A DNA stretch of 20,280 nucleotides. Source: Bacteroidia bacterium (lineage in GTDB: Bacteria; Bacteroidota; Bacteroidia; Bacteroidales; Paludibacteraceae). Under the pieces are notes generated by a model that did no database searches, was not told where the DNA came from, and saw only the letters and a list, made by a program, of their open reading frames with translations. The position numbers were made by a program, and so were the translations under genes. The stretch covers positions 1 through 20,280 of the forward strand of contig JAGKVE010000035.1 in NCBI GenBank assembly GCA_021152555.1, in the 5' to 3' direction. Shown one piece after another: positions 14,991 to 20,280 of this stretch (position 1 is its first letter; each line of letters starts with the position of its first letter).

Positions 14991-16661
14991 TTACAGAATT
15001 GTACATCCTGCGCAGGGTTTGAGTTGTTTGAAGAAGTCGTTGCCTTTGTCATCAACAAGGATGAATGCAGGAAAATCCTCCACTTCAATCTTCCAGATAG
15101 CCTCCATTCCCAGTTCGGGATATTCGACGCACTCGATGGACTTGATGTTGTTTTGCGCAAGGATAGCCGCCGGTCCTCCGATAGAGCCGAGGTAGAAACC
15201 GCCGTGTTTCTGACATGCGTTGGTTACATCAATGGACCGGTTGCCTTTGGCAAGCATAATCAGGCTGCCTCCATGGTCCTGGAACTCATCTACATATGGG
15301 TCCATACGTCCGGCAGTGGTCGGTCCCATCGAACCGCATGCCATGCCTGCCGGTGTCTTTGCCGGACCGGCATAATAGATAGGATGGTTCTTCAGATATT
15401 CGGGCATCGGTTCGCCGGCATCGAGACGGGCTTTAATCTTTGCGTGCGCAATGTCGCGTCCTACGATGATAGTCCCGTTGAGGCTTAGACGTGTGCCGAT
15501 GGGATATTTTGTTAGGATGGCGCAAACGTCTTTCATCGGTTGGTTCAGGTCAATGCGGACTGCGTCTCCTTCGCCTGTCTGACGCAGTTCTGCGGGAATG
15601 AGAGAAGCAGGGTTGTTGTCCAGTTTCTCAATCCAGATACCGTCTTTGTTGATCTTACATTTGATATTACGGTCTGCCGAGCAACTTACGCCGAGGCCTA
15701 TCGGACAGCTGGCACCGTGGCGCGGCAGGCGGACTACACGCACATCGTGCGCCATGTATTTGCCGCCGAACTGTGCCCCGAGACCGATTTTGTATGCCTC
15801 TTGCAGCAGTTGTTGTTCCAACTCGGTATCGCGGAAAGCACGTCCGGTCTCATCGCCTGTGGTGGGCAGCGAGTCGTAATAATGGGTGCTCGCCAGTTTG
15901 ACTGTCAGCAGGTTTTTCTCTGCGCTGGTACCGCCGATGACAATCGCTATATGGTAGGGCGGACATGCAGCAGTACCGAGGCTCTTCATCTTCTCCACGA
16001 GGAAAGGGATGAGTGTGCCGGGGTTCTGGATACGTGCTTTGGTCTCCTGATAGAGATAGGTCTTGTTTGCTGAACCGCCGCCTTTTGTCACGCATAAGAA
16101 ACGATATTCGTTGCCATGAGTAGCCTCTATGTCTATCTGAGCTGGAAGATTGCATTTGGTATTCACCTCGTCGTACATGTTGAGCGGAGCATTCTGCGAA
16201 TAACGCAGGTTGCACTCCGTATAGGTGTTGAATACACCGCGTGAGAGTGCCTCCTCGTCCGACACCTCACGACCCTCGTACATCGTACTTCGTACATTTG
16301 TAAATACACACTGTCCCTTCTCGCCATGGATAATAGCTGTGCCGGTGTCCTGACAAAGCGGCAGCTGACCTTTGCATGCCACCTCGGCGTTGCGCAGGAA
16401 AGTGAGGGCCACGTATTTGTCGTTCGCTGATGCCTCCGGGTCACGTAAAATCTTGGCGACCTGCTCGTTGTGGCTGCGGCGCAGCATAAAACTGACATCG
16501 TGGAATGCTTGTTGAGCCATCAGGGTCAGGGCCTCCGGTTCTACTTTCAAAATCTCATGTCCTTCAAAATTGCTGACTGACACATGGTCTTTGGTCAGCA
16601 GGTAATACTCGGTTTCGTCTTTGCCGAGTTGGAACATTGGTGCGTACTTGAATTCTACCAT
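14991..16661 (-). CDS. fumA: Fumarate hydratase, class I (4Fe-4S)
   Basis: Interconverts fumarate and malate in the central pathways; class I enzymes use an oxygen-sensitive 4Fe-4S cluster. The 556 residues run co-linear with E. coli FumA. Cluster cysteines are expected at Cys103 (LPLCQDTG), Cys233 (TAACPPYH) and Cys327 (GVSCSADR). Other matches are GGGSANKTYLYQETKA, IGGTSAE, RLPRHGASCP, RLSLNGTIIVGRDIAHAK, YYAGPAKTPAGMACGSMGPTTAGRMD (split over 15-20-residue blocks) and KHGGFYLGSIGGPAA. Between VF and DEEAL, residues 121-134 are about 10 residues longer than in FumA (GGG there), and this excess is encoded by a GTACGAN heptamer repeat. The gene has its own promoter about 56 nt upstream and heads the eight-gene run. 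Confidence 0.95.
   Translation of the reverse strand: MVEFKYAPMFQLGKDETEYYLLTKDHVSVSNFEGHEILKVEPEALTLMAQQAFHDVSFMLRRSHNEQVAKILRDPEASANDKYVALTFLRNAEVACKGQLPLCQDTGTAIIHGEKGQCVFTNVRSTMYEGREVSDEEALSRGVFNTYTECNLRYSQNAPLNMYDEVNTKCNLPAQIDIEATHGNEYRFLCVTKGGGSANKTYLYQETKARIQNPGTLIPFLVEKMKSLGTAACPPYHIAIVIGGTSAEKNLLTVKLASTHYYDSLPTTGDETGRAFRDTELEQQLLQEAYKIGLGAQFGGKYMAHDVRVVRLPRHGASCPIGLGVSCSADRNIKCKINKDGIWIEKLDNNPASLIPAELRQTGEGDAVRIDLNQPMKDVCAILTKYPIGTRLSLNGTIIVGRDIAHAKIKARLDAGEPMPEYLKNHPIYYAGPAKTPAGMACGSMGPTTAGRMDPYVDEFQDHGGSLIMLAKGNRSIDVTNACQKHGGFYLGSIGGPAAILAQNNIKSIECVEYPELGMEAIWKIEVEDFPAFILVDDKGNDFFKQLKPCAGCTIL
16275..16295 (-). repeat. GTACGAN heptamer x3 inside the fumarase gene
   Basis: Plus strand CTCGTAC, ATCGTAC, TTCGTAC: three exact-length 7-nt units (minus GTACGAA, GTACGAT, GTACGAG), flanked by a degenerate ATTTGTA. 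Three 7-mers make 21 nt, so the frame is preserved; the peptide is about VRSTMYEG. It coincides with the segment that is extra relative to E. coli FumA. Confidence 0.8.
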
Positions 16662-16721
16662 TTTATCGTTGTTTATATGTCCGTGTCAATGCTTTCGCCG
16701 CGTTTACGCGCGAAAAACAAC

Positions 16722-16766
16722 TGCAAAATTACTGCTTTTTTTTGACATACACAAATAATTGTGTAT
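16722..16766 (-). promoter_or_regulatory. Fumarase operon promoter with operator-like palindrome
   Basis: On the minus strand TTTG (16755-16752), a 20-nt spacer and TAATTTTG (16731-16724) plus CA form a full-consensus Bacteroidota promoter, starting near 16717. The upstream box lies in a perfect inverted repeat, ATACACAA (16747-16754), 4-nt loop, TTGTGTAT (16759-16766), a plausible repressor or activator site. In plus orientation a T run follows (to 16772), so the same palindrome would act as a terminator for antisense transcription. It begins 4 nt beyond the TonB-receptor stop. Confidence 0.75.
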
Positions 16767-16770
16767 TTTT

Positions 16771-19329
16771 TTACCGCAAATCAACGGTTATCTTGAGGTT
16801 ATACCGCCTTCCTGTCAGGTAGTTGGGGCTTGCCCACTGCTGACCGTAGGCGTCAGCCACCCAGAAATATGAGTTTACGTTCTTCCATCCAACGAGGTTG
16901 AATACTTCAAACTGGATAGCCCATTGCTTGACATGTTTGGCAGACGGTGCCCGCATGAACTTGGCGGTCTGTGCGTTGAAAACATAGGTTGCGCCTAAGT
17001 CTATACGTTTGTAGGTCGGCATACGTCCCCAGCTCTGGTTGTTACGCGGCGCGTAGAAAGGCTGGCCTTCCGAGAACTGCATCTTGATATGAAATTTCAA
17101 CTGAGGCAGTTGGGGAATGTAGTCTTGGAAAAGCATGGAGAAATTGTACCGCTGTTCAGTGGGGCTGGGTATCCATTCCGGTTGCTGACTGCCGGCTGAT
17201 GACGGCTGGTTCAGTCGCTGCCGTGCCACCATTGTGGAGAATGAAATCCAACTGTCGGCACCGGGAACCAACTCGCCGTATAACTTCAAGTCCAGTCCGC
17301 CCGCATAGCCCTGTGAGTCATTTTTACCGGAGTACCTCACACGCACGTTGTCCACTGTGTAACTCTCCATCCGGTCGATGTATTTATAATAACCTTCCGC
17401 TGTTAACTTGAACGGTCTTCCCCATGCCCGGAAGTAGTAATCACCGCCTAAAACAACGTGTACCGACCGTTGTGCACGCAAATCGCGGTTGAGACGGATT
17501 CGCGTAATTCCTAAGTCATCCGTCACTGTGTCACGCAGCTCTTTGTAGAACGGCGCCTGATAGTACAATCCGGTTGCCAAACGGAAACAGAAATCCCGCT
17601 TCCAGCCCGGTACCCACTCAATAGATGCGCGAGGGGAGGGGAGTACTTCGTTGTTCCAGCTCCACCATTGCAAACGTCCGCCAACGGTAAGTATCCATTG
17701 ACCCGAAGTGGTGTGCCATTTATGCTCATTTTGAATGTATCCTTGTACTCGGGCGGAGAGCATCGAACTATCGCCGCGCATGGAGTAGTATAGTTCCATT
17801 GATCGCCCGTCATTGGGCATCGAGTAGCCAGCACTGTCACGCCATTCCCATTCACTGATATGATCGCGTATCATCTCCGCCTGACCGCTTACACCCCATC
17901 GTAGTGTATTGCCGCCTGCACGCCATATACCATTATGAGCGAGTGTTATTACGCCTGCCTCAAGGCTGTTACGGGCATGCTGGTGGAAGATTCCTGTTCC
18001 CAAGACTGCACTCTGGCCTTCTCCCGGATTGATTTGCTGACCGACGGAGGGAGTGGGCTGACTGTTGTCGGACGGACCCTCGGAAAGCACATATTCGCCG
18101 GTGATATCGAAGTTCTCTCGCTCGTTGGTATAGAACCCTGACGCGTCAAAACCAATCTCTACTTCTGACGGCTGACTGCTGATGGCTGACAGCTTATACC
18201 TCCCTTTTGCACCAAGTGCGGCGAAGGCTGTCAGGAAACGGTCTTTCTCTTGCCCCTCATAGTAGATGGCGAGGTTCTTGGCGTTCTGACCTCCGAAACT
18301 CTCACTCATGCTGTCCGGCGCAAAACGGTAGTCGTTCAGACTAACATTGCCTAAAAATGACATCTCCCAAGGCTGACTTCTGACGGCTGACTTCTGACGG
18401 CTTACTGCTTTCCATGTCAGGTATGTCTGGTAATCTATGTATGTCGGCTGGTAGTTTCCGGAGGTGGCGAGACCTCCTAACATATATTTTGATGTCTTGT
18501 AGCGGATTCCGTGCATCTGGCTGTAAGTGCTGTCTCCGTGCCCGACATAGACCTGTGCCCCGAGCAGACTGGCACTCAGGCTCGCCTCGAAGGACTGAGG
18601 ACGTTTGTACGTGATGTCTAATACTGACGACATCTTATCGCCGTACTGTGCACCATAACCGCCCGCAGAGAACGACACGTTTTCAACCATCTCCGGATTT
18701 ACGAAACTGAGACCTTCCTGCTGACCGCTGCGGATGAGTAACGGACGGTGGACCTCAATGCCGTTCACATACACCGAGTTCTCATCGAAAGCACCACCGC
18801 GCACATTATATTGACTGCTCAGTTCGTTGGTCTGGCTCACACCGGTGAATGTTATCAGAAGGCTCTCAATACTGCCGCCTGTCGCATCAGGCATGACGCG
18901 GGTCGCTGTGGCGTCTATATGGTCCATCGTCCCCTGAGTATGCTTGATACCGCGTACTTCTATCTCCGTCAGAACCTGTTCGTCCGTCAGTAGTTGGACG
19001 TTGATATTGAGTACATCGCGCACGTCGATAATTCGCTGCTGAACGGAGGTGTAGCCTATCATCGAATAGGTCAGCACTACTGTGTCCGTCTCCTCTATCA
19101 GCAATTCATAATACCCGTTCTTGTTCGTCGCCGTTCCGCCTAATAACTCTTTCGTACTTCGTTCTTCGTCACTTCGTACATCTCTCCATGCCGCTACGTT
19201 TGCCAACTCTATACCCACGTTGTCTTGGTCAACTACATACCCGTATATGCGCGAATTGCGCGCGTAAGAACAAACAGCACACGCACACAGTATCCATAAA
19301 TTGACTATTCTAATGATTTTATCTCTCAT
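16771..19329 (-). CDS. TonB-dependent outer-membrane receptor with carboxypeptidase-like regulatory domain
   Basis: 852 residues. A signal peptide is seen at about 1-23 (basic start, LWILCACAVCSYA). A CarboxypepD_reg-like beta domain covers about 27-113 (IYGYVVDQDNVGIELANV, TNKNGYYELLI, GYTSVQQRI). A TonB plug spans about 125-240 (DATGGSIESLLITFTGVSQ, QYNVRGGAFDENSVYVNGIEV, SAGGYGAQYGDKMSSVLDI), and a beta-barrel runs to the C-terminus, ending KITVDLR. It imports an unknown ligand using TonB-ExbBD energy; no SusD partner adjoins it, so glycan uptake is not indicated. It starts 12 nt after the engB stop within an 8-nt repeat, hence probably shares the engB promoter. In-frame period-7 repeat segments interrupt it at residues about 51-62, 309-320, 380-389, 421-431 and 707-715, at predicted loops. 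Confidence 0.93.
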   Translation of the reverse strand: MRDKIIRIVNLWILCACAVCSYARNSRIYGYVVDQDNVGIELANVAAWRDVRSDEERSTKELLGGTATNKNGYYELLIEETDTVVLTYSMIGYTSVQQRIIDVRDVLNINVQLLTDEQVLTEIEVRGIKHTQGTMDHIDATATRVMPDATGGSIESLLITFTGVSQTNELSSQYNVRGGAFDENSVYVNGIEVHRPLLIRSGQQEGLSFVNPEMVENVSFSAGGYGAQYGDKMSSVLDITYKRPQSFEASLSASLLGAQVYVGHGDSTYSQMHGIRYKTSKYMLGGLATSGNYQPTYIDYQTYLTWKAVSRQKSAVRSQPWEMSFLGNVSLNDYRFAPDSMSESFGGQNAKNLAIYYEGQEKDRFLTAFAALGAKGRYKLSAISSQPSEVEIGFDASGFYTNERENFDITGEYVLSEGPSDNSQPTPSVGQQINPGEGQSAVLGTGIFHQHARNSLEAGVITLAHNGIWRAGGNTLRWGVSGQAEMIRDHISEWEWRDSAGYSMPNDGRSMELYYSMRGDSSMLSARVQGYIQNEHKWHTTSGQWILTVGGRLQWWSWNNEVLPSPRASIEWVPGWKRDFCFRLATGLYYQAPFYKELRDTVTDDLGITRIRLNRDLRAQRSVHVVLGGDYYFRAWGRPFKLTAEGYYKYIDRMESYTVDNVRVRYSGKNDSQGYAGGLDLKLYGELVPGADSWISFSTMVARQRLNQPSSAGSQQPEWIPSPTEQRYNFSMLFQDYIPQLPQLKFHIKMQFSEGQPFYAPRNNQSWGRMPTYKRIDLGATYVFNAQTAKFMRAPSAKHVKQWAIQFEVFNLVGWKNVNSYFWVADAYGQQWASPNYLTGRRYNLKITVDLR
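17183..17210 (-). repeat. Degenerate period-7 segment in the TonB receptor (fourth GTCAG-type site)
   Basis: Plus-strand units TGCTGAC, TGCCGGC, TGATGAC, GGCTGGT keep 7-nt register; translation on the minus strand is about QPSSAGSQQP in a hydrophilic loop between barrel strands. Two units clearly resemble the GGCTGAC family; the others are decayed. Confidence 0.4.
18035..18069 (-). repeat. Degenerate period-7 segment in the TonB receptor (third GTCAG-type site)
   Basis: Plus-strand units TGCTGAC, CGACGGA, GGGAGTG, GGCTGAC, TGTTGTC. The two intact units lie exactly 21 nt apart, consistent with an older repeat whose middle has mutated. The encoded loop is about DNSQPTPSVGQQI. Confidence 0.4.
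18163..18190 (-). repeat. GTCAGNN heptamer x4 in the TonB receptor
   Basis: Plus strand TTCTGAC, GGCTGAC, TGCTGAT, GGCTGAC (minus GTCAGAA, GTCAGCC, ATCAGCA, GTCAGCC). The peptide is about SAISSQPSE, between two predicted barrel strands (GRYKL and EVEIGFDASGFY). Confidence 0.75.
18371..18405 (-). repeat. GTCAGNN heptamer x5 in the TonB receptor
   Basis: Plus strand GGCTGAC, TTCTGAC, GGCTGAC, TTCTGAC, GGCTTAC: a perfect 14-nt duplication built from two 7-mers, plus a fifth unit. Five units are 35 nt; flanking bases restore the frame. The peptide is about SRQKSAVRSQP, at a strand-strand turn of the barrel (after YQTYLTWKAV, before WEMSFLGNVSL). Confidence 0.85.
19151..19179 (-). repeat. GTACGAA heptamer x4 in the TonB receptor N-domain
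   Basis: Plus strand TTCGTAC, TTCGTTC, TTCGTCAC (8 nt), TTCGTAC; minus GTACGAA-type units. The peptide is about VRSDEERSTKE, inside the carboxypeptidase-like domain just before the GTATNKNGYYEL strand. Same repeat family as in fumarase. Confidence 0.8.
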
Positions 19330-19368
19330 TCCATCAATCCATCATTCCATCATTCCATCATTCCATCT
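19329..19368 (-). repeat. Octanucleotide tandem repeat x5 at the engB/TonB receptor junction
   Basis: Five 8-nt units on the plus strand: TTCCATCA, ATCCATCA, TTCCATCA, TTCCATCA, TTCCATCT. They include the engB stop (19344-19342), its last codons (about WNDGMME) and the 12-nt gap, and end at the A of the receptor's ATG. Length changes here would move the engB C-terminus and the spacing to the receptor start. Confidence 0.88.
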
Positions 19369-19974
19369 CTCCACCAATCCCTCAATGTATTCCGTCAACT
19401 CCTCTCTTCCCAGGCCGTTTTCCGACGAGGTCACGAATATCGGCGGCAACTCCTCCCAATCCTCCAATAGCCGTTCTTTGTACTTCCGCACTTTGTCACT
19501 TAGCGACACGCGACCTAACTTGTCACCCTTCGTGAACACTATCGCGAACGGAACACCGTTTGCGCCAAGCCGGTTGATAAAATCAAGGTCTATCTTCTGC
19601 GCATCATGACGGCAGTCTATCAGCACAAACAAACTCACCAACTGTTCACGGAGAAGGCAGTAACGAGAAATCAGCCGGCCTATACGCTCGCGCTCTTTCA
19701 CACACGCCTGCGCATACCCGTATCCCGGTAAGTCCACCAAATACCACTCCTTCGTTCCTTCGCCTTTGGCACTTTGTACCTTAAAATGATTTATCAGCAG
19801 CGTCTTGCCCGGCTTTTGACTCGTCTTCGCTAATTTCGGGTTATGGCATAGCATATTGATGAGACTCGATTTGCCAACGTTACTCCGACCGATAAATGCA
19901 AACTCCGGCAGCGGACTCTCCGGGCAGGCTTTTACATCCGGACTCGAAATGATATAGGTCGCGTTCTTAATCAT
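19342..19974 (-). CDS. engB: Ribosome-biogenesis GTPase EngB (YihA/YsxC)
   Basis: Small essential-type GTPase implicated in late assembly of the 50S subunit. The 210 residues show G1 GRSNVGKSS (29-37), a G2 region with the PGKT box (55-58), G3 DLPGYGYA (81-88), G4 TKGD (148-151) and G5 TSS (182-184); G4 has Gly where NKxD/TKxD proteins vary, so binding is expected. Relative to Bacteroides EngB (remembered), residues 65-77 (KVQSAKGEGTKEW) are about 7 longer than the usual LINNSW-like turn before YLVDLPG. Residues about 158-168 (LSDKVRKYKER) are also repeat-like. Promoter boxes put the transcript start about 10 nt before the ATG. The stop codon and last residues fall in the octamer repeat shared with the TonB receptor start. 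Confidence 0.95.
   Translation of the reverse strand: MIKNATYIISSPDVKACPESPLPEFAFIGRSNVGKSSLINMLCHNPKLAKTSQKPGKTLLINHFKVQSAKGEGTKEWYLVDLPGYGYAQACVKERERIGRLISRYCLLREQLVSLFVLIDCRHDAQKIDLDFINRLGANGVPFAIVFTKGDKLGRVSLSDKVRKYKERLLEDWEELPPIFVTSSENGLGREELTEYIEGLVERWNDGMME
19471..19500 (-). repeat. Period-7 segment in engB resembling the mfd repeat
   Basis: The minus strand reads AGTGACA, AAGTGCG, GAAGTAC, AAAGAAC, then GG. It matches the mfd element (AGTGACA AAGTACA AAGTACC AAGGAAC) unit for unit, and the peptide SDKVRKYKER parallels SDKVQSTKER. This region is a charged helix in EngB, so part of the likeness may be convergent. Confidence 0.45.
19749..19782 (-). repeat. Period-7-like segment in engB before the G3 box
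   Basis: The minus strand reads AAGGTAC, AAAGTGC, (C) AAAGGCG, AAGGAAC, (G) AAGGAGT: 7-nt units with two single-base slips. It encodes the extra turn KVQSAKGEGTKE between two strands of the GTPase core. Confidence 0.5.
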
Positions 19975-19990
19975 ACTCTCAAATCGACTG

Positions 19991-20021
19991 CAAAGGTACT
20001 ACAAAAAATCCGAATGTGCAA
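19991..20021 (-). promoter_or_regulatory. engB promoter
   Basis: On the minus strand TTG (20021-20019), a 20-nt spacer and TACCTTTG (19998-19991) followed by CA match the Bacteroidota consensus. The expected start is near 19984, leaving a leader of about 10 nt before the ATG at 19974. It probably serves engB and the TonB receptor. Confidence 0.78.
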
Positions 20022-20244
20022 GTAAAATTTATTTTATTTTGCCATTTGTAGGATTTTGCGAAGTAATCGTGCCCTTGTGACTAAGAAAATAACTTCGGGG
20101 AATTACGAAGTAAGGCGGAGTCCGAAGGTACTAAAATTTTGGCACATAGGCAAATAAATAGTCATAAACAGCCGCCGATTTCCCTAAGTTCAAGTTGGAA
20201 GTGCAACGTTGAGTAGTTAGAAAAGTAGATAAAATAGCAATGTA
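20022..20244. other. Gene-free stretch upstream of engB
   Basis: No credible coding region on either strand. It contains two copies of CGAAGTAA (20059-20066 and 20106-20113) and an inverted repeat ACTTCG (20092-20097) / CGAAGT (20106-20111). GAAG-rich units (ACGAAG, CCGAAGG) look like a decayed relative of the GTACGAA repeats. No riboswitch or known ncRNA was recognised. Confidence 0.5.
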
Positions 20245-20280
20245 AAATAAAAAACGTGGGCTGTGATTTGCACAGTCCAC
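20245..20280 (-). terminator. Intrinsic terminator of a gene beyond the right edge
   Basis: On the minus strand GTGGACTGTG (20280-20271), loop CAAAT and CACAGCCCAC (20265-20256) form a 10-bp stem with one G-U pair. It is followed by G, TTTTTT and ATTTTA, a classic intrinsic terminator. The gene it ends lies to the right of the window; the stem may extend further. Confidence 0.75.

Noticed and set aside
16747..16772. Palindrome plus T run considered as the terminator of the TonB receptor
   Set aside because: The T run follows it only on the plus strand; for the minus-strand receptor the sequence after the hairpin is A-rich. An operator overlapping the fumarase promoter fits better.
20022..20280. 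Possible tmRNA, 6S or other structured RNA near the right edge
   Set aside because: No conserved tmRNA ends, tRNA-like domain or long-range pairing could be seen; the only firm structure is the terminator hairpin.

Overview
The window reads as a housekeeping stretch of a Bacteroidota (Bacteroidales-type) chromosome. The evidence is: promoters of the TTG - 20 nt - TAnnTTTGCA type; coding starts with little or no Shine-Dalgarno sequence; a DUF4293 membrane protein (a Bacteroidota family); a TonB-dependent receptor with an N-terminal carboxypeptidase-like regulatory domain; a membrane-bound LytTR regulator; and lipopolysaccharide genes such as kdsB. There is no rRNA, tRNA, CRISPR array, transposase or phage gene.

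Layout. (1) 47-6917, plus strand: mfd (transcription-repair coupling), kdsB (CMP-Kdo synthesis), deoD (purine nucleoside phosphorylase) and, after a strong hairpin, yidC (membrane insertase). (2) 6876-7373, minus: a short SGNH-hydrolase-like protein with no visible catalytic residues, overlapping the yidC 3' end tail to tail. (3) 7584-8438, plus: a four-TM LytTR regulator, divergent from the SGNH-like gene and ending in a palindromic hairpin. (4) 16661 down to 8477, minus: a tightly packed eight-gene run of class I fumarase, degenerate LytM/M23 protein, dxr, rseP, WbpD/WlbB-like acetyltransferase, DUF4293, MscS channel and rlmN. Gaps are 28 nt or less and two junctions overlap by 1 nt. (5) 19974 down to 16771, minus: engB followed by a TonB-dependent receptor. 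(6) 19975-20280: the engB promoter, a gene-free stretch and a minus-strand terminator for a gene beyond the window. Much of the inventory concerns the envelope (Kdo activation, protein insertion, S2P proteolysis, isoprenoid supply, LytM, MscS, outer-membrane receptor), alongside RNA/DNA maintenance (Mfd, RlmN, EngB) and fumarase.

The most unusual signal is not a gene. Short repeats with a 7-nt period are scattered through the region in two settings. Some lie in frame inside conserved proteins (fumarase, EngB, Mfd, and five places in the TonB receptor), where they look like extra peptide segments of roughly 7-12 residues at surface turns. Others fill the junctions between operon genes (fumarase/LytM, dxr/rseP, acetyltransferase/DUF4293), where they can supply the upstream stop codon. 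An 8-nt version occupies the engB/TonB junction. Separately, two distant minus-strand promoters share an 18-nt core and an ACAA-N4-TTGT palindrome at identical spacing, suggesting a common regulator. Family calls rest on recognition of motifs and remembered homologues; no search was run.
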